From positions 294,445-358,444 of the forward strand of contig NZ_FNOV01000004.1 in NCBI RefSeq assembly GCF_900107135.1: a stretch of 64,000 bases of DNA, given 5' to 3'. The notes under the pieces are model-generated. The model was not told the DNA's origin. It searched no databases and worked only from the letters and a program-made list of their open reading frames with translations. Positions within the stretch are counted from its first letter, which is position 1. Every line of letters begins with the position of its first letter. The stretch is from Hymenobacter psychrophilus (GTDB lineage Bacteria; Bacteroidota; Bacteroidia; Cytophagales; Hymenobacteraceae). Shown here one piece after another: positions 8,445-15,622 of this stretch. A program made the position numbers and the translations under genes.

Positions 8445-9008
8445 ATGGAGGAGACAGCAAGTTTTTTCGTGAGTTGGTTGCGCTGGCAGCAGCAGGATGG
8501 CTACGCGCTGTGGATTGATGAGCCCGAACGGGAGCTATATTGGGCGGACGCTCAAGGCAATATTCCTCTGTTTACAACCAGCGAGGAGGTCGGACTACTG
8601 GCTGCCAAGCTTGGCGTTCAGATATATATTCAGGCAGAACAGCCCCGCATGATTGATTTAGACTGTGTGTGGCAATGGCTACAACAGTCGCAGAAGCGCC
8701 CGCCCAAGGAATGCTTGGCTATCTGGGGTACGTTTAGCGACGTGGGCTCGGGAGTAAGCGTGCCGTTCGATGGCGACCGAAGGAGTGCGGTGCGTAATCG
8801 GGTTTTCGATAAGCTGTATTTCAACGACGGTATTTTCCAGATAAATCAGGACGGGAAAATGGACTTTCATGGTCCTCACACTAAACCTTGGATACCAGGC
8901 TGGCGGCGGGAGGAGCGCAAAAGGCTGAAACGCGCCCTTCAGCAAGGATTCCGGCTGTGGAATAAGTACACCTACCGGGCAACCATCGACGCGGTACTGC
9001 TGCCGTAG
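8445..9008 (+). CDS. Hypothetical protein, 187 aa
   Basis: The gene begins 2 bp after the thioesterase stop. The product is rich in Trp and aromatic residues (SWLRWQQQ, CVWQWLQQ, PWIPGWRREE) and ends in a basic helical stretch and VLLP. No signal peptide or membrane helix is visible. The general build, a small acidic-to-neutral soluble protein with scattered Trp, is like many immunity or orphan proteins of Bacteroidota, but I do not recognise a family. Base composition is somewhat more AT-rich and codon use less biased than in flanking genes, which would fit recent acquisition. The start ATG at 8445 is the first after the upstream stop. Confidence 0.7.
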   Translation: MEETASFFVSWLRWQQQDGYALWIDEPERELYWADAQGNIPLFTTSEEVGLLAAKLGVQIYIQAEQPRMIDLDCVWQWLQQSQKRPPKECLAIWGTFSDVGSGVSVPFDGDRRSAVRNRVFDKLYFNDGIFQINQDGKMDFHGPHTKPWIPGWRREERKRLKRALQQGFRLWNKYTYRATIDAVLLP

Positions 9009-9027
9009 CCCCCGCACGGCTATGCCG

Positions 9028-9035
9028 TATCTTTG
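9028..9035 (+). promoter_or_regulatory. Promoter -7 box for the RecD-like helicase gene
   Basis: TATCTTTG matches TAnnTTTG exactly and ends 6 bp before the ATG at 9042, so transcription would begin at or next to the start codon. Confidence 0.5.
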
Positions 9036-9041
9036 CACAGT

Positions 9042-10469
9042 ATGCTAAGTGTCAGAACTCCTTCCGTCCGCGACTATTTCCCCTTCGAGCCCACCCAGGA
9101 CCAGGCTGCCCTGTTTCAGCAGCTCGATGGGTTTTTGAAGGACGATTTGCCGGGCCGTAAGGCGTTTGTGCTGCGGGGCTACGCCGGCACTGGCAAAACC
9201 ACCGTGGTCAGCGCCCTGGTGCAGTGGCTGCACCAGATGGGCCGCAAATACGTGTTGATGGCCCCCACCGGCCGCGCCGCCAAAGTCATGGGCACCTACT
9301 CGGGCGTGGCCGCCAGCACCATTCACAAGAAAATCTACCGCCAGACCAGCGGCCAGCCGGCCCAGGGCCTTACGTTTCAGCGCCAGCCCAACCGCGCCCA
9401 GGACACACTGTTCATTGTCGATGAAGCCTCGATGATTTCCGACGAAAAGGCCTTTGGCTCGACCGGCCTGCTCGACGACTTGATGAGCTACGTGTTTGAA
9501 AAAACGTCAAACCGCCTGCTGCTCATCGGCGACACTGCCCAGCTGCCTCCGGTAGGCCAGCTGCTCAGTCCCGCCCTCGACCCCGACCTGCTGCGCGACC
9601 GGTTCCGGGCCGAGGTGGGCTCGGTGGAGCTGCGCCAGGTGATGCGCCAGGCCGAGAAGTCGGGCATCCTGATGAACGCCACCGTGCTGCGCGAGGAGCT
9701 GCGCCAGGCCGAGCCCAACATCCAGTTCTTCACCAAAGGCTACCCCGATATCTTCTCGATGGGCACCGACAAGCTCGAAGACGGCCTGCGTTGGGCCTAC
9801 AAGCACTTCGGCTACGAGAATAGCACCATCATCTGCCGCTCCAACAAAAACGCCAACCAGTACAACCAGTACATCCGCCGCATCCTGTTCGAGGCCGAAG
9901 ACGAGATTGAGTCGGGCGACTACCTGATGGTGGTGCGCAACAACTACTACTGGCTGCCCAAGGATTCCGACATCGGCTTCCTGGCCAACGGCGACTTCGT
10001 GCAGGTGGTCAAAATCATCCGCCTCACCGAGGAATTCGGCTTCCGCTTCGCCGATGCCCGCGTGCGCCTCGTGGACTACCCCGACGAGCCCGACCTGGAA
10101 GTAAAGCTGCTGCTTGACACGCTGCACACCGAAAGCCCCGGCCTGCCCGCCGACCGCAACAAAGCCCTCTACGAGGCCGTCAGCGAAGATTACAACCACC
10201 TTACTACCAAGAAAGAGAAGAGTGCCGCTTTGCGCAAAGACCCCTTCCTGAACGCGCTGCAAGTCAAGTTCGCCTACGCCCTCACTTGCCACAAAGCCCA
10301 GGGCGGCCAGTGGCAGGCTGTTTTTGTCGACCACGGCTACCTGAAGGAAGACATGGTGAACTCCGAGTTTGCCCGCTGGCTCTACACGGCCGTCACCCGC
10401 TCGTCGGAGAAGCTGTTTCTGCTTAATTTCAACCAGAAGCTGCTCGGCGACCCGGCCGAGGACGAGTAA
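9042..10469 (+). CDS. RecD2-like ATP-dependent DNA helicase
   Basis: A 475-residue superfamily 1 helicase. Walker A is GYAGTGKTT near residue 45, motif Ia MAPTGRAA near 75, Walker B IVDEASM near 125, motif III GDTAQLPPVG near 165, and the C-terminal UvrD_C_2 domain carries TCHKAQGGQW (about 415) and YTAVTRSSEKLFL (about 450). It should be a 5'-3' helicase or a relative that acts in repair. It lacks the N-terminal OB and helix-hairpin-helix parts of full RecD2 (over 700 residues), as in the shorter Bacteroidota helicases. The ATG at 9042 was used; the upstream in-frame TTG lies inside the promoter box. Confidence 0.9.
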   Translation: MLSVRTPSVRDYFPFEPTQDQAALFQQLDGFLKDDLPGRKAFVLRGYAGTGKTTVVSALVQWLHQMGRKYVLMAPTGRAAKVMGTYSGVAASTIHKKIYRQTSGQPAQGLTFQRQPNRAQDTLFIVDEASMISDEKAFGSTGLLDDLMSYVFEKTSNRLLLIGDTAQLPPVGQLLSPALDPDLLRDRFRAEVGSVELRQVMRQAEKSGILMNATVLREELRQAEPNIQFFTKGYPDIFSMGTDKLEDGLRWAYKHFGYENSTIICRSNKNANQYNQYIRRILFEAEDEIESGDYLMVVRNNYYWLPKDSDIGFLANGDFVQVVKIIRLTEEFGFRFADARVRLVDYPDEPDLEVKLLLDTLHTESPGLPADRNKALYEAVSEDYNHLTTKKEKSAALRKDPFLNALQVKFAYALTCHKAQGGQWQAVFVDHGYLKEDMVNSEFARWLYTAVTRSSEKLFLLNFNQKLLGDPAEDE

Positions 10470-10602
10470 GTCATACTGAATGGTCCGATGAACTTCAACG
10501 TCTATGGGCCGCGTTAAGGATCAGCAAGACTAGCCCGAAACTTGGCTGGTGCACCTCGGTAGAATTTTCCGTACTTTTCACTGTCATTTACCCATTTGCC
10601 TT

Positions 10603-11145
10603 ATGAAAAATGTTCTTTTTCTGGCTCTGTCGCTATCGGTGATGGGCCTGAGCGCTCAGGCGCAATCTGTGAAACCGGCCAACGCCCAGGCCAAAGTGGC
10701 GGGTCCGCAAATCCAGTTTGAGGAAACCAAATACGAGTTTGGGGCCGTATCAACGGGTGCCGTAGTCGACCACACCTTCAAGTTCAAGAACGTGGGTACC
10801 CAGCCGCTGGTCATCTCCAACATCGGTGTTACCTGCGGCTGCACCACGCCCGAGTGGAGCCGTGAGCCTATCATGCCCGGCAAGTCGGGCACGGTGGTGG
10901 CCAAGTTCAACACGGCCGGCAAGTATGGCATGCAAAACAAGGTGCTCACCGTCGAGTCGAACTCGGTGGGCGGCAACGCCATGGTAGCCATTATCGGCGA
11001 TGTGAAAGAAGCCGGTGCCGCCTCGTCTTCTATGCAGACTACCCCCGCCGGTAATATTGAGTCGATGGTAGACCAGAGCGCCCCCGACGGCAAAACGAAG
11101 CTGAAGATGGATGACAATAAAATCAAGGCCAAGAAGAAATCGTAA
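10603..11145 (+). CDS. DUF1573 domain protein, secreted
   Basis: A 180-residue protein. Residues 1-20 form a signal peptide ending near SAQAQS, so it is exported. The rest is one DUF1573 domain: FEETKYEFGAV, VDHTFKFKNVGTQPLVI and TCGCTTPEW with its CxC pair, then PGKSGTVVAKFNT. This is an immunoglobulin-like (ASPM/HYDIN-type) fold very common in Bacteroidota, of unclear role in the envelope. The C-terminus is lysine-rich. The ATG at 10603 gives a complete signal peptide. A strong terminator follows 20 bp after the stop. Confidence 0.9.
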   Translation: MKNVLFLALSLSVMGLSAQAQSVKPANAQAKVAGPQIQFEETKYEFGAVSTGAVVDHTFKFKNVGTQPLVISNIGVTCGCTTPEWSREPIMPGKSGTVVAKFNTAGKYGMQNKVLTVESNSVGGNAMVAIIGDVKEAGAASSSMQTTPAGNIESMVDQSAPDGKTKLKMDDNKIKAKKKS

Positions 11146-11163
11146 GACAAATTCTTCCAGGTG

Positions 11164-11200
11164 AAAAAAGGCGCTTCCCCTCGCAGGGAAGCGCCTTTTC
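11164..11200 (+). terminator. Intrinsic terminator after the DUF1573 gene
   Basis: A perfect 14-bp stem (11166-11179 with 11186-11199) with a 6-nt loop and flanking A and T tracts lies 20 bp past the stop. Confidence 0.9.
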
Positions 11201-11261
11201 TTGTTCGATTGAGAAGGTAGAGCGAAAGCCAAAGGCTAAAAGCCATCAGCTTAGCTCAGCC

Positions 11262-11639
11262 CTACAGCTGCCGGGCGGCCAGCAGCAGCATAATCCAGCC
11301 GGCAATGAAGAGTACGCCGCCGATGGGCGTAACGGCCCCGAGCTTGGTAATGCCCGTCAGGCAGAGCACGTAGAGCGAGCCGCTGAACACGAGGATGCCG
11401 CCCAGCCACAGCCACGCCACGGTGCCCAAGCTCTTCAGTTCCGGCCGCATCAGCAGCAGCAACCCAATGCCCAGCAGCGCCAGCGTGTGAAAAAACTGGT
11501 ACCGCACGGCCGTTTCAAACGTTTCGAAGCGCCCAGCCGCCTCCAGGCTCTTGCGCAGCCCGTGCGCCGCAAAGGCCCCGATGCCCACGCTCAAAGCGCC
11601 CAGCAGCGCCGCCAGTTGGATGATAATTTTAGCAGTCAT
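11262..11639 (-). CDS. DUF423 family small membrane protein
   Basis: A 125-residue protein with four hydrophobic helices. The first helix contains LLGALSVGIGAFAAHGL, the DUF423 (YwdK/YgdD) signature, followed by FETAVRYQFFHTLALLGIG. It is an inner-membrane protein of unknown function. The ATG at 11637-11639 was chosen because it starts directly before helix 1; upstream sequence up to the in-frame start is repeat-derived. The gene is flanked upstream by a long palindromic repeat that separates it from yggS. Confidence 0.88.
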   Translation of the reverse strand: MTAKIIIQLAALLGALSVGIGAFAAHGLRKSLEAAGRFETFETAVRYQFFHTLALLGIGLLLLMRPELKSLGTVAWLWLGGILVFSGSLYVLCLTGITKLGAVTPIGGVLFIAGWIMLLLAARQL

Positions 11640-11683
11640 TGGAATTGGTTCTTGGTGAGTAATGAACGGGCAGTAATACCTCG

Positions 11684-11802
11684 TCATGCTGAGCGAAGGC
11701 GCAGCCGCAGTCGAAGCATCTCTACCGCAATGGTAAAATCAACGACAGGGTTACTGTTGCAGTAAAGATGCTTCGACTGCGGCTGCGCCTTCGCTCAGCA
11801 TA
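11684..11802. repeat. Long inverted repeat, TCATGCTGAGCGAAG family (R1), copy a
   Basis: Arms of about 35 bp (near 11687-11721 and 11767-11801) with cores such as gctgagcgaaggcgcagc and its complement enclose a spacer of about 45 bp. The same element, with varied inner sequence, recurs at 21.0, 23.4, 31.6, 37.0, 43.9 and 57.6 kb. Confidence 0.9.
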
Positions 11803-11815
11803 ACTGTGTGCAAAT

Positions 11816-12481
11816 CTACCGGCGCCCAAAAATAGCGCTGCCCACCCGAACCAGGGTGCTGCCTTCGCGCACGGCCAGCGGGTAGTCGGCGCTCATGCCC
11901 ATGGACACCTCGCGGAAAGCAGGCTCATCAGCGAAATACAGGGCCCGAAGCTTGTCGAAGTAGCCGCGCAGCTGCCGGAACTCCCGGCGCACCTGGTCCT
12001 CGTCGTCGGTGTTGGTGGCAATGCCCATCACGCCCGTCAGGCGCACGTGGCGCAGGGCGCGGTACTCCTCGGAGCCGAGGATTTCTTCGGCTTCGGGCAG
12101 CGTGAGGCCGGTTTTGGTGTCCTCATCGGCAATCTGGAACTGGAGCAGGCCCTCGATTACCCGGTCGTGTTTGGCGGCCTGCTTCTCCATTTCGAGCATT
12201 AACTTCAGGCTGTCCACGCTCTGAACGGTGTGCACGAAGCTGGCAATGTACTTGACCTTGTTGGTTTGCAGCTGCCCAATAAGGTGCCACTGCACGTCGG
12301 CGGGTAGCTGGGGCTGCTTGGCGGCCATTTCCTGCGCCCGGTTCTCGCCGAACAGCCGGCTACCGGCGTCGTAGGCTTCCTGTAGCAGCGCTACGGGGTG
12401 GGTTTTAGTAACGGCCACCAGCCGGGCGTTGGTGCCGGCCAGGGTCTGCTCAATGCGGTGGAGGTTTTCGGCAATAGACAT
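11816..12481 (-). CDS. YggS/PROSC-family PLP-binding homeostasis protein
   Basis: A 221-residue single-domain PLP carrier of the alanine-racemase N-terminal barrel fold. LVAVTKTHP near residue 20 supplies the PLP lysine, FGENRAQEM lies near 44, WHLIGQLQTNK near 66, and SMGMSADYPLAVREGSTLVR near 192 is the C-terminal phosphate-binding signature. The family buffers pyridoxal phosphate and affects amino-acid pools. Length is normal (about 220-230). The start is the ATG at 12479-12481. Confidence 0.94.
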   Translation of the reverse strand: MSIAENLHRIEQTLAGTNARLVAVTKTHPVALLQEAYDAGSRLFGENRAQEMAAKQPQLPADVQWHLIGQLQTNKVKYIASFVHTVQSVDSLKLMLEMEKQAAKHDRVIEGLLQFQIADEDTKTGLTLPEAEEILGSEEYRALRHVRLTGVMGIATNTDDEDQVRREFRQLRGYFDKLRALYFADEPAFREVSMGMSADYPLAVREGSTLVRVGSAIFGRR

Positions 12482-12674
12482 GCGGGCAAGTTCGGGGTTT
12501 CGGTGGGAAAGGGCGCTGTTGGGATTGGCGGGCGCTCTGAGTGCTTCCGCGTCGTAAGCAACCCGGCAACAGTGGTTGTGTTGCAGCTCGGTTACAGCAG
12601 GCAGCCTTTATTGTTATACTTGCCTCAGGTTTGAAAGGGTAAATAGAAATGCCTGTTAGCAGAATAAGGTCTTT

Positions 12675-13040
12675 ATGAATGATGTTTTTAGCCGCGAGCG
12701 AGGGGAGAGGTTACTGGAGTGTTGTGCTGCAATCGAGCAACGGCTGACGAGGCTGTCCGGCAGAGAGGAAACCCCAAAAACTGGGTTGCTGGGCTTGTTA
12801 ATGGCTATTGTATTTCCTGAAGTCAACGCCGCTCATCCCTATGTCTGGCGACAGCAAGCGGAGGAAATTAGCCAGGCGCTTGCCACGAATCAGCCGCAGG
12901 AGTTAGCCGCGCTGCTGAATGTACACGCCATCAATGTGGCCATCGAAGCCGCGCGCTATCAGGATGCAGACCTAACCCGCTTGGCGGAGGTACTGCGCCG
13001 CTTTTCAGGAGAAACCAGAAACTTTACAGCCAAGCAGTAA
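12675..13040 (+). CDS. Hypothetical protein, 121 aa
   Basis: The product looks all-helical (LLECCAAIEQRLTRL, LATNQPQELAALLNVHA, ARYQDADLTRLAEVLRRF) with no signal peptide or membrane helix. It has no family I recognise. The gene stands alone between yggS (divergent) and rpsA (same strand), with its own 190-bp upstream gap, and its third codon positions are less GC-rich than those of rpsA. The ATG at 12675 is the only good start. This gene is one of four apparently orphan singletons in the window. Confidence 0.65.
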   Translation: MNDVFSRERGERLLECCAAIEQRLTRLSGREETPKTGLLGLLMAIVFPEVNAAHPYVWRQQAEEISQALATNQPQELAALLNVHAINVAIEAARYQDADLTRLAEVLRRFSGETRNFTAKQ

Positions 13041-13046
13041 GGGCCC

Positions 13047-13077
13047 TTTTAATCCTACACCAAACTCCGTATCTTTG
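13047..13077 (+). promoter_or_regulatory. Promoter of rpsA
   Basis: TATCTTTG (13070-13077) matches TAnnTTTG exactly, and a TTTT tract at 13047-13050 sits at the -33 spacing of 19 bp. The predicted start lies about 105 nt before the rpsA ATG, leaving a GC-rich leader with two small hairpins (ccctgccaggg and cgctttagcg). Confidence 0.6.
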
Positions 13078-13188
13078 CGGCCCTGCCAGGGTGGCGGGCC
13101 GGCGCTTTAGCGTTGGGTATCAAGCAAAAACGCGTTGCGGAGGTGGGCCCTGCTCCCGGCGTGTACATCAGGGCCACTGCAATATATC

Positions 13189-15012
13189 ATGGCAGAGCAA
13201 GTAGAATTAGTTGACAATTTCGACTGGGACAACGTGGACGCTAGCGGCTTCGGTGGTAACTATACCTCCGAGCAGCGCGCCGAAATGGAAGAGATGTACA
13301 GCGGTACGCTCACCACCGTTCAGGAAGAAGAAGTAGTAACCGGCACCGTAGTTGGCATGACCGACCGCGACGTGATCCTGAACATCGGCTTCAAGTCCGA
13401 TGGTCTGGTACCCCTGTCCGAATTCCGCGACCTGCCCGACCTGAAGGCCGGCGACACGGTGGAGGTATTCATCGAGGAGCAGGAGAACGCCAACGGCCAG
13501 CTTATCCTGAGCCGTAAGAAAGCTAAAATCAAGCAGGCCTGGAAAGCCATCTACGACGCTCTGGAGAATGATTCGGTGCTCGAAGGCGTGGTGAAGCGTC
13601 GCACCAAAGGCGGCCTCATCATGGACCTCGACGGCGTAGAGGCCTTCCTGCCCGGCTCGCAGATTGACGTGAAGCCCATCCGTGACTTCGACATCTATGT
13701 TGGTCGTCGCATGGAAGTGAAAGTGGTGAAAATCAACGCCGCTTTCGATAACGTAGTGGTATCGCACAAGGTGCTCATCGAGAAAGACCTCGAGAAGCAG
13801 CGCGAAGCCATCCTCAACAACCTGGAGAAAGGCCAGATCCTGGAGGGCGTTATCAAGAACATGACCAACTTCGGCGTGTTCATCGACCTCGGCGGTGTCG
13901 ACGGTCTGCTGCACATCACCGACATCTCGTGGGGCCGCATTGCTCATCCGAGCGAGGTTCTGCAGTTGGATCAGAAACTGAATATCGTAGTTCTCGACTT
14001 CGACGAAGCCAAGAAGCGTATCAGCCTCGGCCTGAAGCAGCTGACCCCGCATCCGTGGGATTCGCTGCCCGAAGACATGGGCGTAGGCACCAAGGTGAAG
14101 GGCCGCATCGTGAACGTAGCCGACTATGGCGCGTTCATGGAAATCATCCCCGGCGTAGAGGGCCTGATCCACGTGTCGGAAATGAGCTGGAGCCAGCACC
14201 TGCGCAACCCGCAGGACTTCATCAAGCAGGGCGACGTAGTAGAGGCGCAGATTCTGACCCTCGACCGCGAAGACCGCAAGATGAGCCTCGGCATCAAGCA
14301 GCTCAGCGAAGACCCATGGACTCGTGGCGACTTCTCCGAGAAGTATGCTATCGGTACCAACCACAACGGCCTGGTGCGCAACCTGACCAACTTCGGCCTG
14401 TTCGTAGAGCTGGAAGAGGGTGTGGACGGCCTCGTGCACGTGTCGGACCTGTCGTGGACCAAGAAGATCAAGCACCCATCCGAAATGGTGAAGGTGGGCG
14501 ACCGTCTGGACGTAGTAGTATTGGAACTGGACGTGAGCAACCGTCGCCTGGCCCTGGGCCACAAGCAGCTGGAGGAAAACCCATGGGATACGTTCCAGAC
14601 GGTGTTCACCCCCGGTTCGGTACACACGGCCACCATCATCGACAAGAACGACCGCGGCGCGGTGCTCGAGTTGCCTTACGGCATCGAAGGCTTCGCTTAC
14701 CCCAAGTCGCTCCAGAAGGAGGATGGCTCGATGGCTGAGAACGGTGAGTCGCTCGAATTCCGCGTGATTGAGTTCTCGAAGGATGACCGTCGCGTGGTAC
14801 TTTCGCACCAGGCTGTGTACAACAAGCAGGCTGAAGAGGAAGGCCGTTCGGCTAAGTTCGCCAAGAAGAAGCCATCGGCTGCCGGTGCTGCTCCACAAGG
14901 CGAAGGCAAGCTCAGCGACATGAAGAAGACCACCCCGGCCGAGAAATCGACCCTCGGTGACCTCGATGCGCTGTCGGCTCTGCGCGACAAAATGATGGAC
15001 AACGAGTCGTAA
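13189..15012 (+). CDS. rpsA: 30S ribosomal protein S1
   Basis: A 607-residue protein with six S1 RNA-binding repeats starting near residues 47, 131, 218, 303, 391 and 477. Repeats 3 to 5 show the best consensus (VIKNMTNFGVFIDL, VNVADYGAFMEI, LVRNLTNFGLFVEL). An acidic N-terminal arm precedes them, and a lysine-rich, low-complexity tail with a final LDALSALRDKM helix follows. S1 brings mRNA to the 30S subunit; in Bacteroidota, which rarely use Shine-Dalgarno pairing, this matters particularly. The ATG at 13189 (MAEQVELVDNF) is favoured over an upstream in-frame start inside the leader. A terminator follows 28 bp after the stop. Confidence 0.96.
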   Translation: MAEQVELVDNFDWDNVDASGFGGNYTSEQRAEMEEMYSGTLTTVQEEEVVTGTVVGMTDRDVILNIGFKSDGLVPLSEFRDLPDLKAGDTVEVFIEEQENANGQLILSRKKAKIKQAWKAIYDALENDSVLEGVVKRRTKGGLIMDLDGVEAFLPGSQIDVKPIRDFDIYVGRRMEVKVVKINAAFDNVVVSHKVLIEKDLEKQREAILNNLEKGQILEGVIKNMTNFGVFIDLGGVDGLLHITDISWGRIAHPSEVLQLDQKLNIVVLDFDEAKKRISLGLKQLTPHPWDSLPEDMGVGTKVKGRIVNVADYGAFMEIIPGVEGLIHVSEMSWSQHLRNPQDFIKQGDVVEAQILTLDREDRKMSLGIKQLSEDPWTRGDFSEKYAIGTNHNGLVRNLTNFGLFVELEEGVDGLVHVSDLSWTKKIKHPSEMVKVGDRLDVVVLELDVSNRRLALGHKQLEENPWDTFQTVFTPGSVHTATIIDKNDRGAVLELPYGIEGFAYPKSLQKEDGSMAENGESLEFRVIEFSKDDRRVVLSHQAVYNKQAEEEGRSAKFAKKKPSAAGAAPQGEGKLSDMKKTTPAEKSTLGDLDALSALRDKMMDNES

Positions 15013-15040
15013 GCCTCACCGCTTACCACAAGTGAATAGG

Positions 15041-15074
15041 AGAGGCCCCGGCGCAAGTCGGGGCCTCTTTTTTT
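15041..15074 (+). terminator. Intrinsic terminator of rpsA
   Basis: A perfect 10-bp GC-rich stem (15041-15050 with 15059-15068), an 8-nt loop and a following T run of seven. Confidence 0.95.
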
Positions 15075-15275
15075 GGGCTTACTATAAGTAAGAGTCATTC
15101 TGAGCGAAGCCAAAGCCAAAAAACCTGTATTGTAATGGTAGCTATGGCTATTGCAATGAAGAGGTGGAGATTCTTCGACAAGCGGATGCCAGATGGAGAA
15201 TGACAGTCATCCTGAAAAAGAAGCTGCAGGTCGCCAATCACTTACCCGCATTTTGCCCGAAAAAGACCGCCTGAC
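15075..15275. repeat. Intergenic stretch with a degenerate R1 repeat
   Basis: No gene is seen between the rpsA terminator and the tRNA promoter. At about 15090-15206 the sequence gtcattctgagcgaag and, facing it, gagaatgacag look like the worn outer ends of the R1 palindrome; the inner arms no longer pair well. Confidence 0.45.
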
Positions 15276-15307
15276 TTTGGCGTAAGTCAGATTAAGCCGT
15301 ATGTTTG
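15276..15307 (+). promoter_or_regulatory. Promoter of tRNA-Cys
   Basis: TTTG at 15276-15279 and TATGTTTG at 15300-15307 match the Bacteroidota -33 and -7 elements with 20 bp between them. The tRNA begins 18 bp further on. This is the best promoter match in the window. Confidence 0.75.
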
Positions 15308-15325
15308 CATCCTCAAAGCCCTCCC

Positions 15326-15396
15326 GGTGACGTGACCGAGCGGCTAGGTAGAGGTCTGCAAAACCTCCTACGGCGGTTCGAATCCGCCCGTCACCT
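15326..15396 (+). tRNA. tRNA-Cys (anticodon GCA)
   Basis: The cloverleaf is complete: acceptor stem 15326-15332 with 15389-15395 (7 bp), D stem acc/ggt, anticodon stem 15351-15355 with 15363-15367 enclosing loop ctgcaaa (anticodon GCA at 15358-15360), and T stem ggcgg/ccgcc with loop ttcgaat. The discriminator base is T (15396), as expected for a cysteine tRNA. CCA is not encoded. Confidence 0.97.
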
Positions 15397-15416
15397 CTTC
15401 TTACTTCATTGCCTGA

Positions 15417-15450
15417 ACCCCGGTTGATTCGTTTCAATCGGGGTTTTTTG
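15417..15450 (+). terminator. Intrinsic terminator of tRNA-Cys
   Basis: Stem aaccccg/cggggtt (15417-15423 with 15439-15445), extended inward by gttga/tcaat with one wobble pair, followed by a T run of six. Confidence 0.9.
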
Positions 15451-15622
15451 CGCCGAAATAAATCTGGCTGCAAGAATTATCCGGAAGTTGGAAGTTGGGG
15501 CTCTGCGGGCTTAAATTGTACGGGATCTAGTGGCCTCGTTGTGGTTTAGCCGCGCTTTATCCCTACATTCCGTTCCTGCGTAGAACCGCGCACCAACCCG
15601 TTTTCCTTCATCTTTCTTCTTT
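15451..15622. other. Gene-free gap before cyanophycin synthetase
   Basis: About 170 bp between the tRNA terminator and the cphA start codon. No reading frame, repeat or clear TAnnTTTG box is seen; it presumably holds the cphA promoter. Confidence 0.4.

Noticed and set aside
9507..10334. A 275-residue reverse frame within the RecD-like helicase
   Set aside because: Shadow of a gene with all helicase motifs.
13207..14898. A 563-residue open frame on the reverse strand across rpsA
   Set aside because: It is antisense to a strongly conserved S1 gene, has His/Val/Leu-heavy composition typical of GC-rich shadow frames, and shows no domain.
15075..15275. Second tRNA or small RNA gene between rpsA and tRNA-Cys
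   Set aside because: No cloverleaf can be drawn; the pairing visible is the worn R1 palindrome.
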